A stretch of DNA of 64,000 nucleotides, taken from Chamaecrista fasciculata. Taxonomy: Eukaryota; Streptophyta; Magnoliopsida; Fabales; Fabaceae. Positions within the stretch are counted from its first letter, which is position 1, and every line of letters starts with the position of its first letter. The translations under genes and the position numbers were made by a program. Location: positions 115,599 through 179,598 of the forward strand of contig QANZ01036439.1 of the NCBI GenBank assembly GCA_003254925.1, written 5' to 3'. The notes below the pieces were generated by a model. The model saw nothing but the letters and a program-made list of their open reading frames with translations. It had not been told where the DNA came from and searched no databases. Of the stretch, positions 47,286-57,474 are shown one piece after another.

Positions 47286-48285
47286 CTCTAATTCATATTA
47301 AGTAGCTAGGCCATTTTCTTTTATTTTTTTTATATATGAATAAAAACAAATAGAAAAAGTGATTGTTTTAATAGTAAATTAATTATTTAATTATTTGATC
47401 CATAAAAATGATAGATATCTCAATTAATTCACAAAAAGATGTTAAAATTTAATTACTGAAAGTTAATTATTACAATCAAGTTGGTCATATTATATCATAT
47501 TTAACAAAAAATACTATTTTTCAACTTCGATTACTTATTATAATTTTAACAAAACTTAAAATGGTTTCAAATTTGTTATTGAATGTTAAAATTTAATTTG
47601 TTATTATTTTTAATTCTTTTAAAAACCAAATGCAGTGATATGTTATCTTTTAAAAGATCAAATTCTCAATATACTCTTGCTTTCATTAATTAGTTCCTCA
47701 GATAATAGTATATATTAAGAAATTAATAGTACTACACACAGATTTGGTATCCTATAGTATGTGAGAGTGAGTATGGATGGATAATAAGGTTTTGCAAATT
47801 AGAAAATGGAAATCTACGGATAGTTCAGTTCTCTACTGTTTTATTTCTGCGAGTAATAAAAAAGTTGAATAATAAAAAATTACACTAACACCCTTTAAAT
47901 TTTAAATTAAGGGTAGAAAACGTTGCGGTAAGTTTTAAAATTTGACGGACAAAACTCTTAAAATTTTAGTTGTGCTCCTTTAGAATCTTTAAATTTTTAA
48001 ACTTGATAAATACATCCTTATTCGTTTAAGACCCTTAAATAACTTAACTTTTTAAAAAAGTTCAATTTTAAATGAACAAAGTCGAAAACTCATTGGATTT
48101 ATTTGCCTAATTTTAAAATTCAATAGTAGTTTCTACCCCTAATTTAAAATTTAGAGAATTTTAGTGTAGTTTAACTTAAAAAAAAACAAAATAAAATAAC
48201 ATCTCAATCTGCATTTCACTTAACAAAGTAATTAGGAAGAAAATAATTGCGAAACATCTCTTCCACATATATATATATATATATA

Positions 48286-48446
48286 CTAGGGGCTTTGCGT
48301 GCTCGTATGTAGAATAAATAAGGGACTAAATTGTTAACTTAGTAAAGAAAGAGAGACCAAATAGTAAATTTTCTCTTATTTTTAATTTCATAGACTATAA
48401 TTTTAAACATGGACGATCAAAAAGGGGTGGAGCCATATAATATAAA
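48286..48446 (-). mobile_element. Non-autonomous Helitron with decayed hairpin
   Basis: Same body as 54274-54453 and a CTAG end followed by T, but the 5' TC has become TT and one side of the terminal hairpin is deleted. It is therefore a dead copy. Confidence 0.65.
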
Positions 48447-48689
48447 ATATACGAAACCGAAGATGATATGACTAATTAATTAGCCGTACAAACACGATAT
48501 TCTCACTAAATGCAATACTAGGAAAGTCTGTGAGTACTGTCATCACTCTTGTATATATGTTATCACTTATGACACAACATTGCTAAGGTCGTTGTTAGCC
48601 TAATATGACCTGAGAAAAACAACCCATGAAATAATTAATATTCAGAGAAACACTGAAACTTTTTTTAGAAAGGAAAAATTAATTTTATT

Positions 48690-48785
48690 CAAATCTATCC
48701 CAATAATATCAAATCTAAAATTTGAACTCAGATCCTAAGTTAAAGCGTAGCTCACTTAATACTACACAAAACACTTGTTAATTGC
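48690..48785 (-). mobile_element. Degenerate SINE fragment
   Basis: The minus strand starts AACAAGTGTTTTGTGTAGTA, as in the two better SINE copies, followed by AAGTGAGC and a decayed box B (GAGTTCAAATTT). The body then diverges into AT-rich sequence. Confidence 0.5.
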
Positions 48786-49087
48786 AAAATAACATGGATA
48801 TATCATAGCCATGAGACAGAGAAGAAGCATGAAATGTGAAGTGAGAAACAATGAAATGAATTATTTTTTAAAAAATAAATAAAATAAAAAAAGGATCATT
48901 CCATGATTATTATTCATGTTATGTGATTGTCAGGAACAGTTTGAAATTCAGTCATCACCGTCGTAACTTGGGCTTCCTTTTTTTTTTTTNGGATGATTAA
49001 TGAAATTAAAGAATATTGAAATGATTCCATGGAAAGAATATATATATATATGGATGATGTATGTATGTAGAATTAAGGAAGGGAATA

Positions 49088-49108
49088 TATGCTTGGCTCC
49101 TCATACGC
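49088..49108 (-). ncRNA. miR160-3p (star strand)
   Basis: Twenty-one nucleotides forming the imperfect partner of miR160-5p with 2-nt 3' overhangs. The AGCCAAGC core matches the form known from several dicots. Confidence 0.85.
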
Positions 49109-49148
49109 CATCCACGGAGGCCATCGATTCTCCGGTGGGCTCTGCAAA

Positions 49149-49169
49149 TGGCATACAGGGAGCCAGGCA
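49149..49169 (-). ncRNA. miR160: Mature miR160-5p
   Basis: Twenty-one nucleotides identical, as I recall it, to the canonical plant miR160, beginning with the 5' U favoured by AGO1. It reads as the 5p arm of the hairpin. Confidence 0.95.
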
Positions 49170-49539
49170 CATACATGCTCATCATCGAACATACATACAT
49201 CTATCAATTTATACAAATTTCATCTATTTACACATCTATCACTATATAGCTATAATATGTAATCTTTTCTTCTCTCAATTATATATATATATATATATCC
49301 TAATTGATTATCCACTAGTTACTCTCAAAACTTGATTTTTTTTTTTATATATATATATTCTCATGGGTGATGAATATATATATATATACATGAACACCTA
49401 GCTAGCTAGGTATGAATATATATGTAACAACACCATGGAGAAGAAGAAGGAGAAGAAGAAGAAGATGATGACTGTGTGTATGTGTGTGCATATATCAAAC
49501 CTAGCTAGAATATTGCTAGATGTTAATCATCTCTCTCTC

Positions 49540-49690
49540 TCTCTCATGAAGGAGAGAGAGAGAGGGAGAGGGAGAGAGAAAGAAGAAGAAGGAAGAAGGG
49601 AGATAGAGTGAGAGTAGTGGAGGGGGAATTAGGAGAGAATGAGGTATATATGGTTGAGGTTGGGGAGCAAAGAGAGAGAGAGAGAGAGGT
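49540..49690 (-). promoter_or_regulatory. CT-rich upstream region of MIR160
   Basis: On the minus strand there are CT runs at 49673-49688, then CTT/CTC-rich DNA, then another CT run at 49531-49566, about 370-520 bases upstream of the miRNA. CT-rich leaders are common near plant transcription starts. A TATATA at 49645-49650 is a weak TATA candidate. The frame across this stretch is a low-complexity Ser/Leu peptide and is not called as coding. Confidence 0.35.
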
Positions 49691-49699
49691 ATGAGAATA

Positions 49700-50514
49700 A
49701 TGTATGTATTTGGAGAATTTACAGGTCATAATCAAATGAGATAGCTAAAAAATAAAAAAATAAAATTAAGCCCCACACAAACTAAACCCTAGCTAGCTAG
49801 CTTCAATTCTCAATCCAATTAAATTAATAAATTCTATATATTGCCAAGGTATATATATATCCAAAACATTAATTATTAATCATCAAAGTTAAGTAAAAAA
49901 TATATATACAAAATAGTTAGAGTTTATGAATGATTTAAATAGGGAATTAATTAATTATTATTATTTATATATGTGCATTTGAATTTTTTGTAGTGTGGTG
50001 TATGTGTATGTATGGAAGTAAAGTGTGTGTGGCAGTGAGTTGGGCAAAGTAAGCACGCAATTTCCTAAGCTATTAAGGGAGATATGGTATGTATTGTATG
50101 TATGGGGTGGTGGTGTGATGTGTTTGAAATCTCCTTTTCTAAGTCTTAAAGCTAAGTGTGCTTTTCTATTCTCTGAACCTCAGTTTTGTCTTCGAGTGCT
50201 TGGAAACACATATGGATTCCTCATCTCACTCCTATCAACTTTCTTTATATTAAAAATAAAGTTATAAAAGAGAAGAGAGAGATAATAAAGCAAAGTAAGC
50301 AAAGAAAAGAAAAACAAATATATCATCAACATTACCATGTATAAATAATAATTGTCTCTTCTTTTTCTCTTTTCCTTCATCCTCACTATCCCTCTCTTCT
50401 TTTATTCCATATCCATCCATCCATCTCTAGCTCCCTTTACCTTTCTTTTAATATTAGCTTTAAATTTATCCTTAAATTATAATTATAATTTGATCCCTAC
50501 ATACTTAATAAAAA
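49700..50514. other. Upstream flank of MIR160, no protein gene
   Basis: Includes CTAGCTAG repeats (about 49788-49802) and a less AT-rich stretch (50020-50240) without transposon boxes that could hold distal MIR160 control sequence. No motif is firm. Confidence 0.3.
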
Positions 50515-50788
50515 GAATAAACTAACAATTTAATTCCTAAAAGATTACCGAGTTAACAATTCATTCCTTAAAAAATTGAAATATATAATTTAGTCATTGA
50601 AAGATCAAAATAGTATACTAATTAGTCCTTTTTATGGACTAAACTGTATACTGCTTTAATCTTTCAAAGATTAAAAAGTATATTATTTTGATCTTTGAAA
50701 GACTAAATGTGTATTTTTATTTTTTAATCTTTTAAAGACTAAGTTGTCATCTCGTTGATTTTTTAGGGACCAAATTGATAGTTTTTTC
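50515..50788. mobile_element. Small foldback element, near-exact 9-bp duplication
   Basis: Left GAATAAACTAACAATTTAATTCC mirrors right GGGACCAAATTGATAGTTTTTTC. Flanks TAATAAAAA and TATTAAAAA agree at 8 of 9 positions. The arms contain alternating GATCTTTGAAAGAC units. Confidence 0.6.
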
Positions 50789-51369
50789 TATTAAAAATGG
50801 TACCCTTTTAATCATATTTTATTACCAACTGATAATGCTTCTACATACTTCATTTTAGGGATAGCTTCGCACTAACCCTTTTTTGTTTAGATTTTAGAAT
50901 AGTCACTTTTCCACCTTGTCACCCAGTTCCATTACTTTTATTTCTGTCCATTCAGATAATATATATATACGTGTGTGTGTGTGTGTGTATGAATGTATTT
51001 CATCTAGCTTTATTTAATTATAGCTGCTTTATTATTAGTTGTTTTTTCCTTTTTATACTATAATATCTACATTATAATTGTATATATCCATGGGTTTTAG
51101 GAAGTTGTTAGGGCATAGGGCTAGTTTGTCCCTTGAAAAGTAGTTGAACTACTCATGCAGTTAACATCGTTAATTAATTAGATTTTTTTAATCAGCTTAA
51201 TTTGTTTCAGTGTTATAAAAGGGCCAAAAAAGAATTTTTCACCTTTAATTAATCTTCACATTGTGTTTAATATATATATATATATATATAGCACCGAAAA
51301 CCAACTTGTGTAATTTGATTATATATATATACACATCAGATTAATTAATTCGGAGTGAAAAGAAAAGGT

Positions 51370-51826
51370 AAAAGTACTAATTTCGTCCCTAAAATTTACA
51401 TCAACTGTCAATTTCGTCCCCAAACTTTTTTTGCTGTCAACTTCGTCCCCAAACTTTACACCAACTGTCAGTTTCATTCCCAATCTTTTTCTGCTGTCAA
51501 TTTCGTCCCCAAACTTTACATCAACTATCAATTTCGTCCCCAATCTTTCACATTTTTGTCAATCCTTTGACTAACTTCTTTTAATAAATTAAAGACAAAC
51601 TGCATCCTGTTTTTGAATCTAAGTTAGGATTTGAGTTTCTTTTTCTATCAATTTTATATTATATATCGTTAGCCATATAGATTTTGTCGTCAATATTTGG
51701 CTAAAGGAAGAGCAAAGGATAAAATTGACTAAAATGTGAAAGATTAGGGACGAAATTGACAGCAAAAAATATTGGGGACGGAATTGACAGCAGATGTAAA
51801 GTTTGAGGATAAAATGGATAGAAAAG
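51370..51826. mobile_element. Foldback element with AATTTCGTCCC subrepeats
   Basis: The left arm has about five units of roughly 35-40 bp alternating AATTTCGTCCCCAAACTTT with CATCAACTGTC or GCTGTC. The right arm has the complements GGGACGAAATTGACAGC. The centre is unrelated AT-rich DNA. Confidence 0.6.
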
Positions 51827-51829
51827 AAA

Positions 51830-53650
51830 ATTAAAAAGAGATGAATTATTGGGAGACAGAAGGGGCTTTAATTTGATGATGTGATTTATTTACAAATTGA
51901 TTATAAAATTTGTCCTTTTGAATATTGAAACTGCTTTTATAAAAGGACCTGCTGGGTGCTACTTCTACTACTATATATATTTCACTTTTTATGCGGTGGA
52001 TGCCTTTTTAATTTTTTATGGCCAAGGAAAATTAGACGAGAGGCATAAAGTCAATTTGAATAATAATGATTTTATAAAGCAATCATACAGTTATTAAATT
52101 AAATGAATATTTCTCATAGATAATAATAGATACACATTCTACAATTTTTGACAAATAATAACTTTGACTGACTTTTGTTCTGGAAAAGTAGAACATTCAA
52201 CCCCATGGGTGCAATCATATCATATCACACTGCTTGGAATATGGGGAAAATCATGTAAAACAGAAAAAAAGAAAAAAAAAATTAAAGTCCATCATAAAAT
52301 CTCATGAAATGCATCCTTTAAAGTTTTTTTCTTTACATTTTTTGTAGAGTATGAGAGAGAAAGGAAGAGAAAAGAAAAGAAAGAAAGAGAAAATGTGTTT
52401 TTAAATATTTTTATTTAATAGAATCCATATTTTTTTTCTAACTCCACAAAAAATCATGAAAATGAACTCTAAAGAATCCAAACCCAAAATCCCAACCATG
52501 TTAAAAAAATTAGATCGATCTATGAGCCAAACTTGATAAGTGGAGTAATCAACAAACAATTAATCACTGTGTAAAAAAAGGTGAAAAAGCTAACTGATAT
52601 TTAACATTATAATATTAATATATATTCACTTTAAGTTTTGAAATTATACAGTGCACCTTAACACAAAAGCTAGCTTTCCTTTATTTTTTTTTAAAAAATT
52701 GCTAATCTTTGGTTGACTGAAATGTTAGGAGTAACATGCATTGCAACTTTTGTGTTTTATGATATATTAGATAGATTTTGTATATGTCTTAAAACTTAAA
52801 TTATAATATTTCTTTTAATGGAGAATTAGATCAAGATATATTATTAGATAGATTTTGTTAAAATTCTTACCTATTATTATGAGTCAAATTCTCAACTTTT
52901 TTATCAGTATATATAAATGCATGGAACATGATTTCTCATAATCTTGATGAGAGGAAATTAATCAACAGCTCTTGTATCCATGCAACACAAATTCGATCTG
53001 TACATATATACATATATGTGAATATGTACATGACAATGAATTGATGTAACCTTATTTAAATTTAGCTAATATTTTTAATTCCTGCTATATACATATATAT
53101 TTTTTAACCTATTTGATGGAAATCGTTCCCTCTTTTCTCTGTCTCTCTGCGAACCCCATCTTTTTCTTTTTGTTTGGTTGTGTGGTTTCCAAATTCACTG
53201 TAACATGAAAGTATATGTATATTGCATTATATTAATGTGTGTGTATGTGTATATACACATCAAATAATTAATCTGCAGGCTCATTTTAATTGTACAATGT
53301 ACATACATATATGGCTAGCCAAAGACATCTTTGTTTGATTGATCTACGAATGGTCGATATCTTTAAAAGAATCTTTGCCTGTCATAATATGGCCACCTAT
53401 AGAATTTTAGGGTTGACAACGAAAACAACAGGTGTCAGGTTTCATCTTCCATTTTCAACCTTTTCTTTGCAAATTTTATTTTATATATATATATACATCA
53501 ATCTTCAATTACTTACACAGCTGTAACTTATTAATTTAGATGTGCATGTATATATGTAATTATATAATTCAATCAATGAGTTGATATTAGCAAAAGAAAA
53601 TACTGATGCCGTGTCATTTATACATGTTTTAGGTCAGAAGAAAAAATTAA
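51830..53650. other. AT-rich intergenic DNA, no gene seen
   Basis: Only short chance frames such as 53290-53526, with no family match or codon bias. Confidence 0.5.
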
Positions 53651-53651
53651 C

Positions 53652-53815
53652 AAGTGTTTGGTGTAATAATAACTAATAACGATAAGCGAGCTATATCCTA
53701 GGTTAAGAGATTTAAGTTCGAATTCTGAAATTGACATTGTTGAGTGGACTTTAACTATTTACTCCTGACCTTAATGAGATTAGTTTTCGCCTAAATCGTT
53801 ATACGAATAGATAAG
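53652..53815 (+). mobile_element. tRNA-derived SINE, second copy
   Basis: Starts CAAGTGTTTGGTGTAATAA and keeps AAGCGAG, TTAAGTTCGAATTCT (box B), GACATTGTT, TTTAACTATTTACTC and CGCCTAAATCGTTATACG in the same order as 2806-2975. An insertion spoils box A, so this copy is probably inactive. Confidence 0.75.
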
Positions 53816-53959
53816 AAAACTCATGATTATGGTTATATAAAAAAAAAGAGAGAGCAAATATGCATATGGATATGTAGTATATATGCTGATCTCTCTTCTT
53901 GCTCGGTGATTTAATAATTTCACACCAAATAATCAACAATCATCCAAACACCACTACAA

Positions 53960-54120
53960 AAATAATCAACTTTGATTATAATCACACTACAATTATAATC
54001 AAAATAAATTTTATAAAAAACGCAAACGAACTGACTCAAAGTAAAAGGTGAAAAAGAGAGGTGTTTGCGTTTTTTATAATCAATTTCTACACTACAATTA
54101 TAAACAAATTTTATAATCAG
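53960..54120. repeat. Inverted repeat with AAACGCAAACGAACTGAC box
   Basis: AATTTTATAAAAAACGCAAAC (54007-54027) mirrors GTTTGCGTTTTTTATAATC (54064-54082). The left arm with AACGAACTGAC also resembles the end of the LTR-like block at 32095-32135. Probably a small MITE. Confidence 0.5.
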
Positions 54121-54273
54121 GATGTGACATTGTATATATATATATATATATTTGACATGTAGAAATTGAGTGAGAATCCCAAACTACTTAATATCTTTTT
54201 TTTTTCATTTTCTTCCCTCTCTGGCTATGTATATATTTATATTTGCTGTCTTCAACTATGAAAAAAGAATATA

Positions 54274-54453
54274 TCTTATATTATATGGCTCCACCCTTTT
54301 CTGGTCGTCCATGTTTAAAATTATAGTCTATGAAATTAAAAATAAGAGAAAATTTACTATTTGGTTTCACTTTCTTTACTAAGTTAACAATTTAGTCCCT
54401 TATTTATTTTACATACATATTTGCGTGCTCGTTAGGGCACGCAAAGCCCCTAG
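54274..54453 (+). mobile_element. Non-autonomous Helitron, reference copy (180 bp)
   Basis: Flanked by host A and T, it starts TCTTATATTATATGGCTCC and ends GCCCCTAG. A terminal hairpin GCGTGC/GCACGC (54423-54442) lies 11 bases before the end. All Helitron hallmarks are present at minimal size. The interior contains ATTTACTATTTGG and TAGTCCCTTATTT. Confidence 0.8.
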
Positions 54454-55413
54454 TATATATATCTTTTCACTATGCATAATAACTTTGGAATCACTTTCAA
54501 TTTCAAAGCTACCTCACTTTTCATATGGTTAATATCAAGTGGGTTGAATTTGAACTTGTAAGTTTGCAAGAAAACAAAGCAAAACTGATGTGGATGATTC
54601 CTTTATTTGGTGGAGAAGATTAATGCAAGTTTAAGCCTACTTTAGTTGAGTGTTTGACCCAAAGTTTTAATTATTCAATATTCAATATTAAGTACGTACT
54701 TTTTTTTTCGTTTGATTTTTCTAAGATTGATGAATGTATGTTCGATAATGAAATTTCGAATGCATGCATTGAATTAACTGATATGCTTGGAAGGATAATT
54801 TTGAAAAAATTCAGTGAAGAAATCTACACTTTTTAGCTAGTAACTAACAAAAAACATTAGAAGAAAGAAAATTATAAAGGAAAAGTGTTTATGCTTACTT
54901 ATTTTTATATCTTTGTAATTACAAATTAATTAAAGTTCTTTAACAAATAAAATAACAGACAGATGATTTTTTACAATAAACATCTTATGAATAATCAAAT
55001 TTAAGAATCTAGTGGTGTTATACTGTTATGACTTATGATTAATCAATCCGTTTCAATTCTTCAAATATTAAATATACTTTGGCTTCTTTGAAGCCCGTTT
55101 CTTACAAAAAAAAAAAATAGCATTTTCCCTATATATCAAGTTCTAATTATAAGAACATGGTTAATTATTTAATATGATTTAATTTACAGGGTTAATTGAT
55201 TCCTATTGCTATTCCTTTGAAGATTAATTATTTTATAATTACTATACCTTTCAATTCATTTATTATTTTATAAATTTAAAATTATAAAAATACTTAAAAT
55301 TAATATATTTATGTATGTTATTTTAAAATCATGAAAATATGAGAAATTAAATTTTTAGTAATATCTCCATCACTTATATATATATATATATGTATGTTCA
55401 TATATGTATGTAT

Positions 55414-55590
55414 GTAGCTTTGCGTGCCCTAACGGGCACGCAAATATGTATGTAAAATAAATAAGGGACTAAATTGTTAACTTAGTAAAGAAAGAGAGAC
55501 TAAATAGTAAATTTTCTCTTATTTTTAATTTCATAGACTATAATTTTAAACATGGACGACCAGAAAGGGGTGGAGCCATATAATATTAGA
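55414..55590 (-). mobile_element. Non-autonomous Helitron, near-identical to 54274 copy
   Basis: The minus strand starts TCTAATATTATATGGCTCC and keeps a perfect GCGTGCCCGTTAGGGCACGC hairpin. The terminal CCCCTAG has been altered to CTA, so the 3' end is damaged. Confidence 0.7.
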
Positions 55591-55856
55591 TATATATATA
55601 TATATATTACGGAGGTTGAAATTCTTCTTTCATCTACATCAATATTTGTATTGAAATGTCACATTCGCCAACTTCGATCGTACGATTCTAACTTCTATAT
55701 GAAAATTAAAAATGAGAACAAAGTAGAAAATAAAATAGACTTTGTTCAAAAAAAAAATAGACAAGGAAAAAAATATTATGAATAGAGATCTGCATTAAAT
55801 ATAAATTAATTTTTTGCAATAACTAATAAGCTCTTGCATAACATCCATATATAGTA

Positions 55857-56201
55857 CTAGAGGTTTGGCGTGCCCATATAACGTTTGAATTGATTTTTAT
55901 ATTGATAAAAGAATAAGTTTGAGACTAATTTGAGAAATTATAAAAATATATAAGACTCATCTAAAATAAATAAAATATTTAGGACCAATTTGAAATTACC
56001 TCATATGGGGGGAGTGAGTGGGGAGAGAGAGTAGTGACATTTTTTAATTTTTAATTGTTTTTTGCATTTTTTTAATTCAATTATTTTTTTAAAGAAGTGA
56101 AAAGAGTGAGCGGGAGAGAGAGTGATGATTTTTTTTTTAATTTTTTAATTCACTATTTTTGACCAACCATAAAGGGGTTTAGCCATATAATATAGTATAG
56201 A
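55857..56201 (-). mobile_element. Non-autonomous Helitron, B-like copy
   Basis: Starts TCTATACTATATTATATGG after A and ends CTAG before T on the minus strand. The body matches 34163-34552 closely, including AGGACCAATTTGAAATTACC (complement). The hairpin lost one arm. Confidence 0.7.
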
Positions 56202-56582
56202 TATAGATTAATACATTTGTTTTACAAAAGGCTTATTACCTAAGTTATTCTAAGCTTGTTTAATTTCAAGAGTTAAATTGATCTTTGAACCATGAAAATT
56301 AAATTGCCAGAAGAAAATAGTTTAATGTAAAGAAAACAAATATATACAGATCAGATGAATGCTTGACGTATCATCATGATAAATTTGAAGTTATCCCCAC
56401 ACGCATATACTTGCTGTAAATTAAGGTACGTACGTACAATATTTACTTCCTCTTTGAAACCTTTTTTTTAAAAAAAAAATGATAATTAATTTGGCTTGAT
56501 CACTCTTGGATGAATTATATATATGAATATATACTGTCAAATAGTTTCTCATTTGGCTTTTTACTTAAGTGATGGAGTTTGA

Positions 56583-56944
56583 TGTAACAAGCTTACTACG
56601 CTAAGTGTAAAACACCTTATAAAATTTTGAAATTTCTAATTTTAACAACTAATTTTTGGAGTATGATTCTCCAAAACGACTTATACTTGTCACAATGGTG
56701 CTTTCATTGTTGAGAGATTGACTGAACTGAAGAGGGTTGCTTATGGAGGAGATGACCGGTGTTTCAAAACCCGAGTGAAGCGTCACAAAATGGAGCATCG
56801 GGGACGTAAGTTATTGTGGGGATGCAATGTAACAAATCTCACATTGAGGAAGTTGCTGAGTGTAAGTACCTTATAAGACTTTGGACTCTCCAACCTTAAC
56901 AACTAACTTTTGGAATGTGTTCTCCAGAACTTATACTCGTTACA
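56583..56944 (+). mobile_element. Miniature LTR element (TRIM-like), 362 bp
   Basis: Two related short LTRs, 56583-56694 and 56828-56944, both start TGTAACAA. They share CCTTATAA, TTAACAACTAA, TTTTTGGA, TTCTCCA and ACTTATACT and end in ACA. The first is followed by ATGGTGCTTTCATTG, a plausible primer-binding site; GTGGGGATG before the second may be a polypurine tract. Flanks TTTGA and TTTAA differ by one base. No coding capacity. Confidence 0.7.
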
Positions 56945-57064
56945 TTTAAATATATATCACCTTTGATATAAAAAAATATTATATAAGAAGTCATTTACCT
57001 TTAAATAAAAGATTTTCGTTGAAAAAATAATTTACAATGGATACCTTAACTTATAAAAAAAATA

Positions 57065-57465
57065 GGGTGAATTACACTTTGGTACCCTGTGGTTTGGTCA
57101 TATTTCACTTTAGTACCCTGTGGTTTAAAAAATGACACTTGGGTACCCTGTGGTATTCTTTATTAACACTTTTGGTACCCTTTAGAGCTATTTTGTAATT
57201 TTAACCGTAACAAATTTTGCAAAAATTACATATTGACCCCAAAAAATTTTCAAAAAAATTCCAAATAGGTTCCTGAATACTTATTATCTAGGGACTAAAA
57301 CGAAAACTTTAAAAAACTTTTGGGGTCAATATGTAATTTTGAAAAAAATTGTTATGGTTAAAATTACAAAATAGCTCTAAAGGGTACCAAAGTGTTAATG
57401 GAGAATACCACATGGTACCAAAGTGTCATTTTTTAAACCACGGGGTACCAAAGTGTAATTTACCC
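57065..57465. mobile_element. GGTACC-box foldback element
   Basis: Ends GGGTGAATTACACTTTGG and CCAAAGTGTAATTTACCC mirror each other, with several GGTACCC boxes in each arm. Flanks AAAAAAATA and AAAAATATA agree at 8 of 9 positions. A half copy lies within the Helitron at 33825-34162. Confidence 0.7.
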
Positions 57466-57474
57466 AAAAATATA

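Larger units (their letters stand above)
46024..48285. other. AT-rich intergenic DNA with repeat fragments only
   Basis: Apart from the fragments listed at 46795 and 47070, nothing is recognised. Frames near 46039-46323 and 46374-46643 are hydrophobic low-complexity AT translations and not called. Confidence 0.5.
49080..49178 (-). ncRNA. MIR160: MIR160 precursor hairpin
   Basis: The minus strand contains the plant miR160 5p strand exactly (starts TGCCTGGCTCCCTG) at 49169-49149. The matching 3p strand (starts GCGTATGAGGAGCCAAGC) lies at 49108-49088. With a 2-nt 3' overhang they pair with mismatches at 5p positions 4 and 12 and G-U pairs at 13, 14 and 17, the pattern of known miR160 duplexes. 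The loop is 40 nt (49109-49148), and partial pairing continues outward to about 49080/49178. miR160 guides cleavage of ARF10/ARF16/ARF17-type auxin response factor mRNAs. No protein gene is nearby, as expected for an independent MIR gene. Upstream on the same strand a CT-rich stretch at 49540-49690 probably belongs to the primary transcript leader or promoter. Confidence 0.96.

Noticed and set aside
49544..49735. 63-residue frame upstream of MIR160 as a possible miRNA-encoded peptide
   Set aside because: Most of it is Ser/Leu translation of CT repeats; conservation would be needed to support it.
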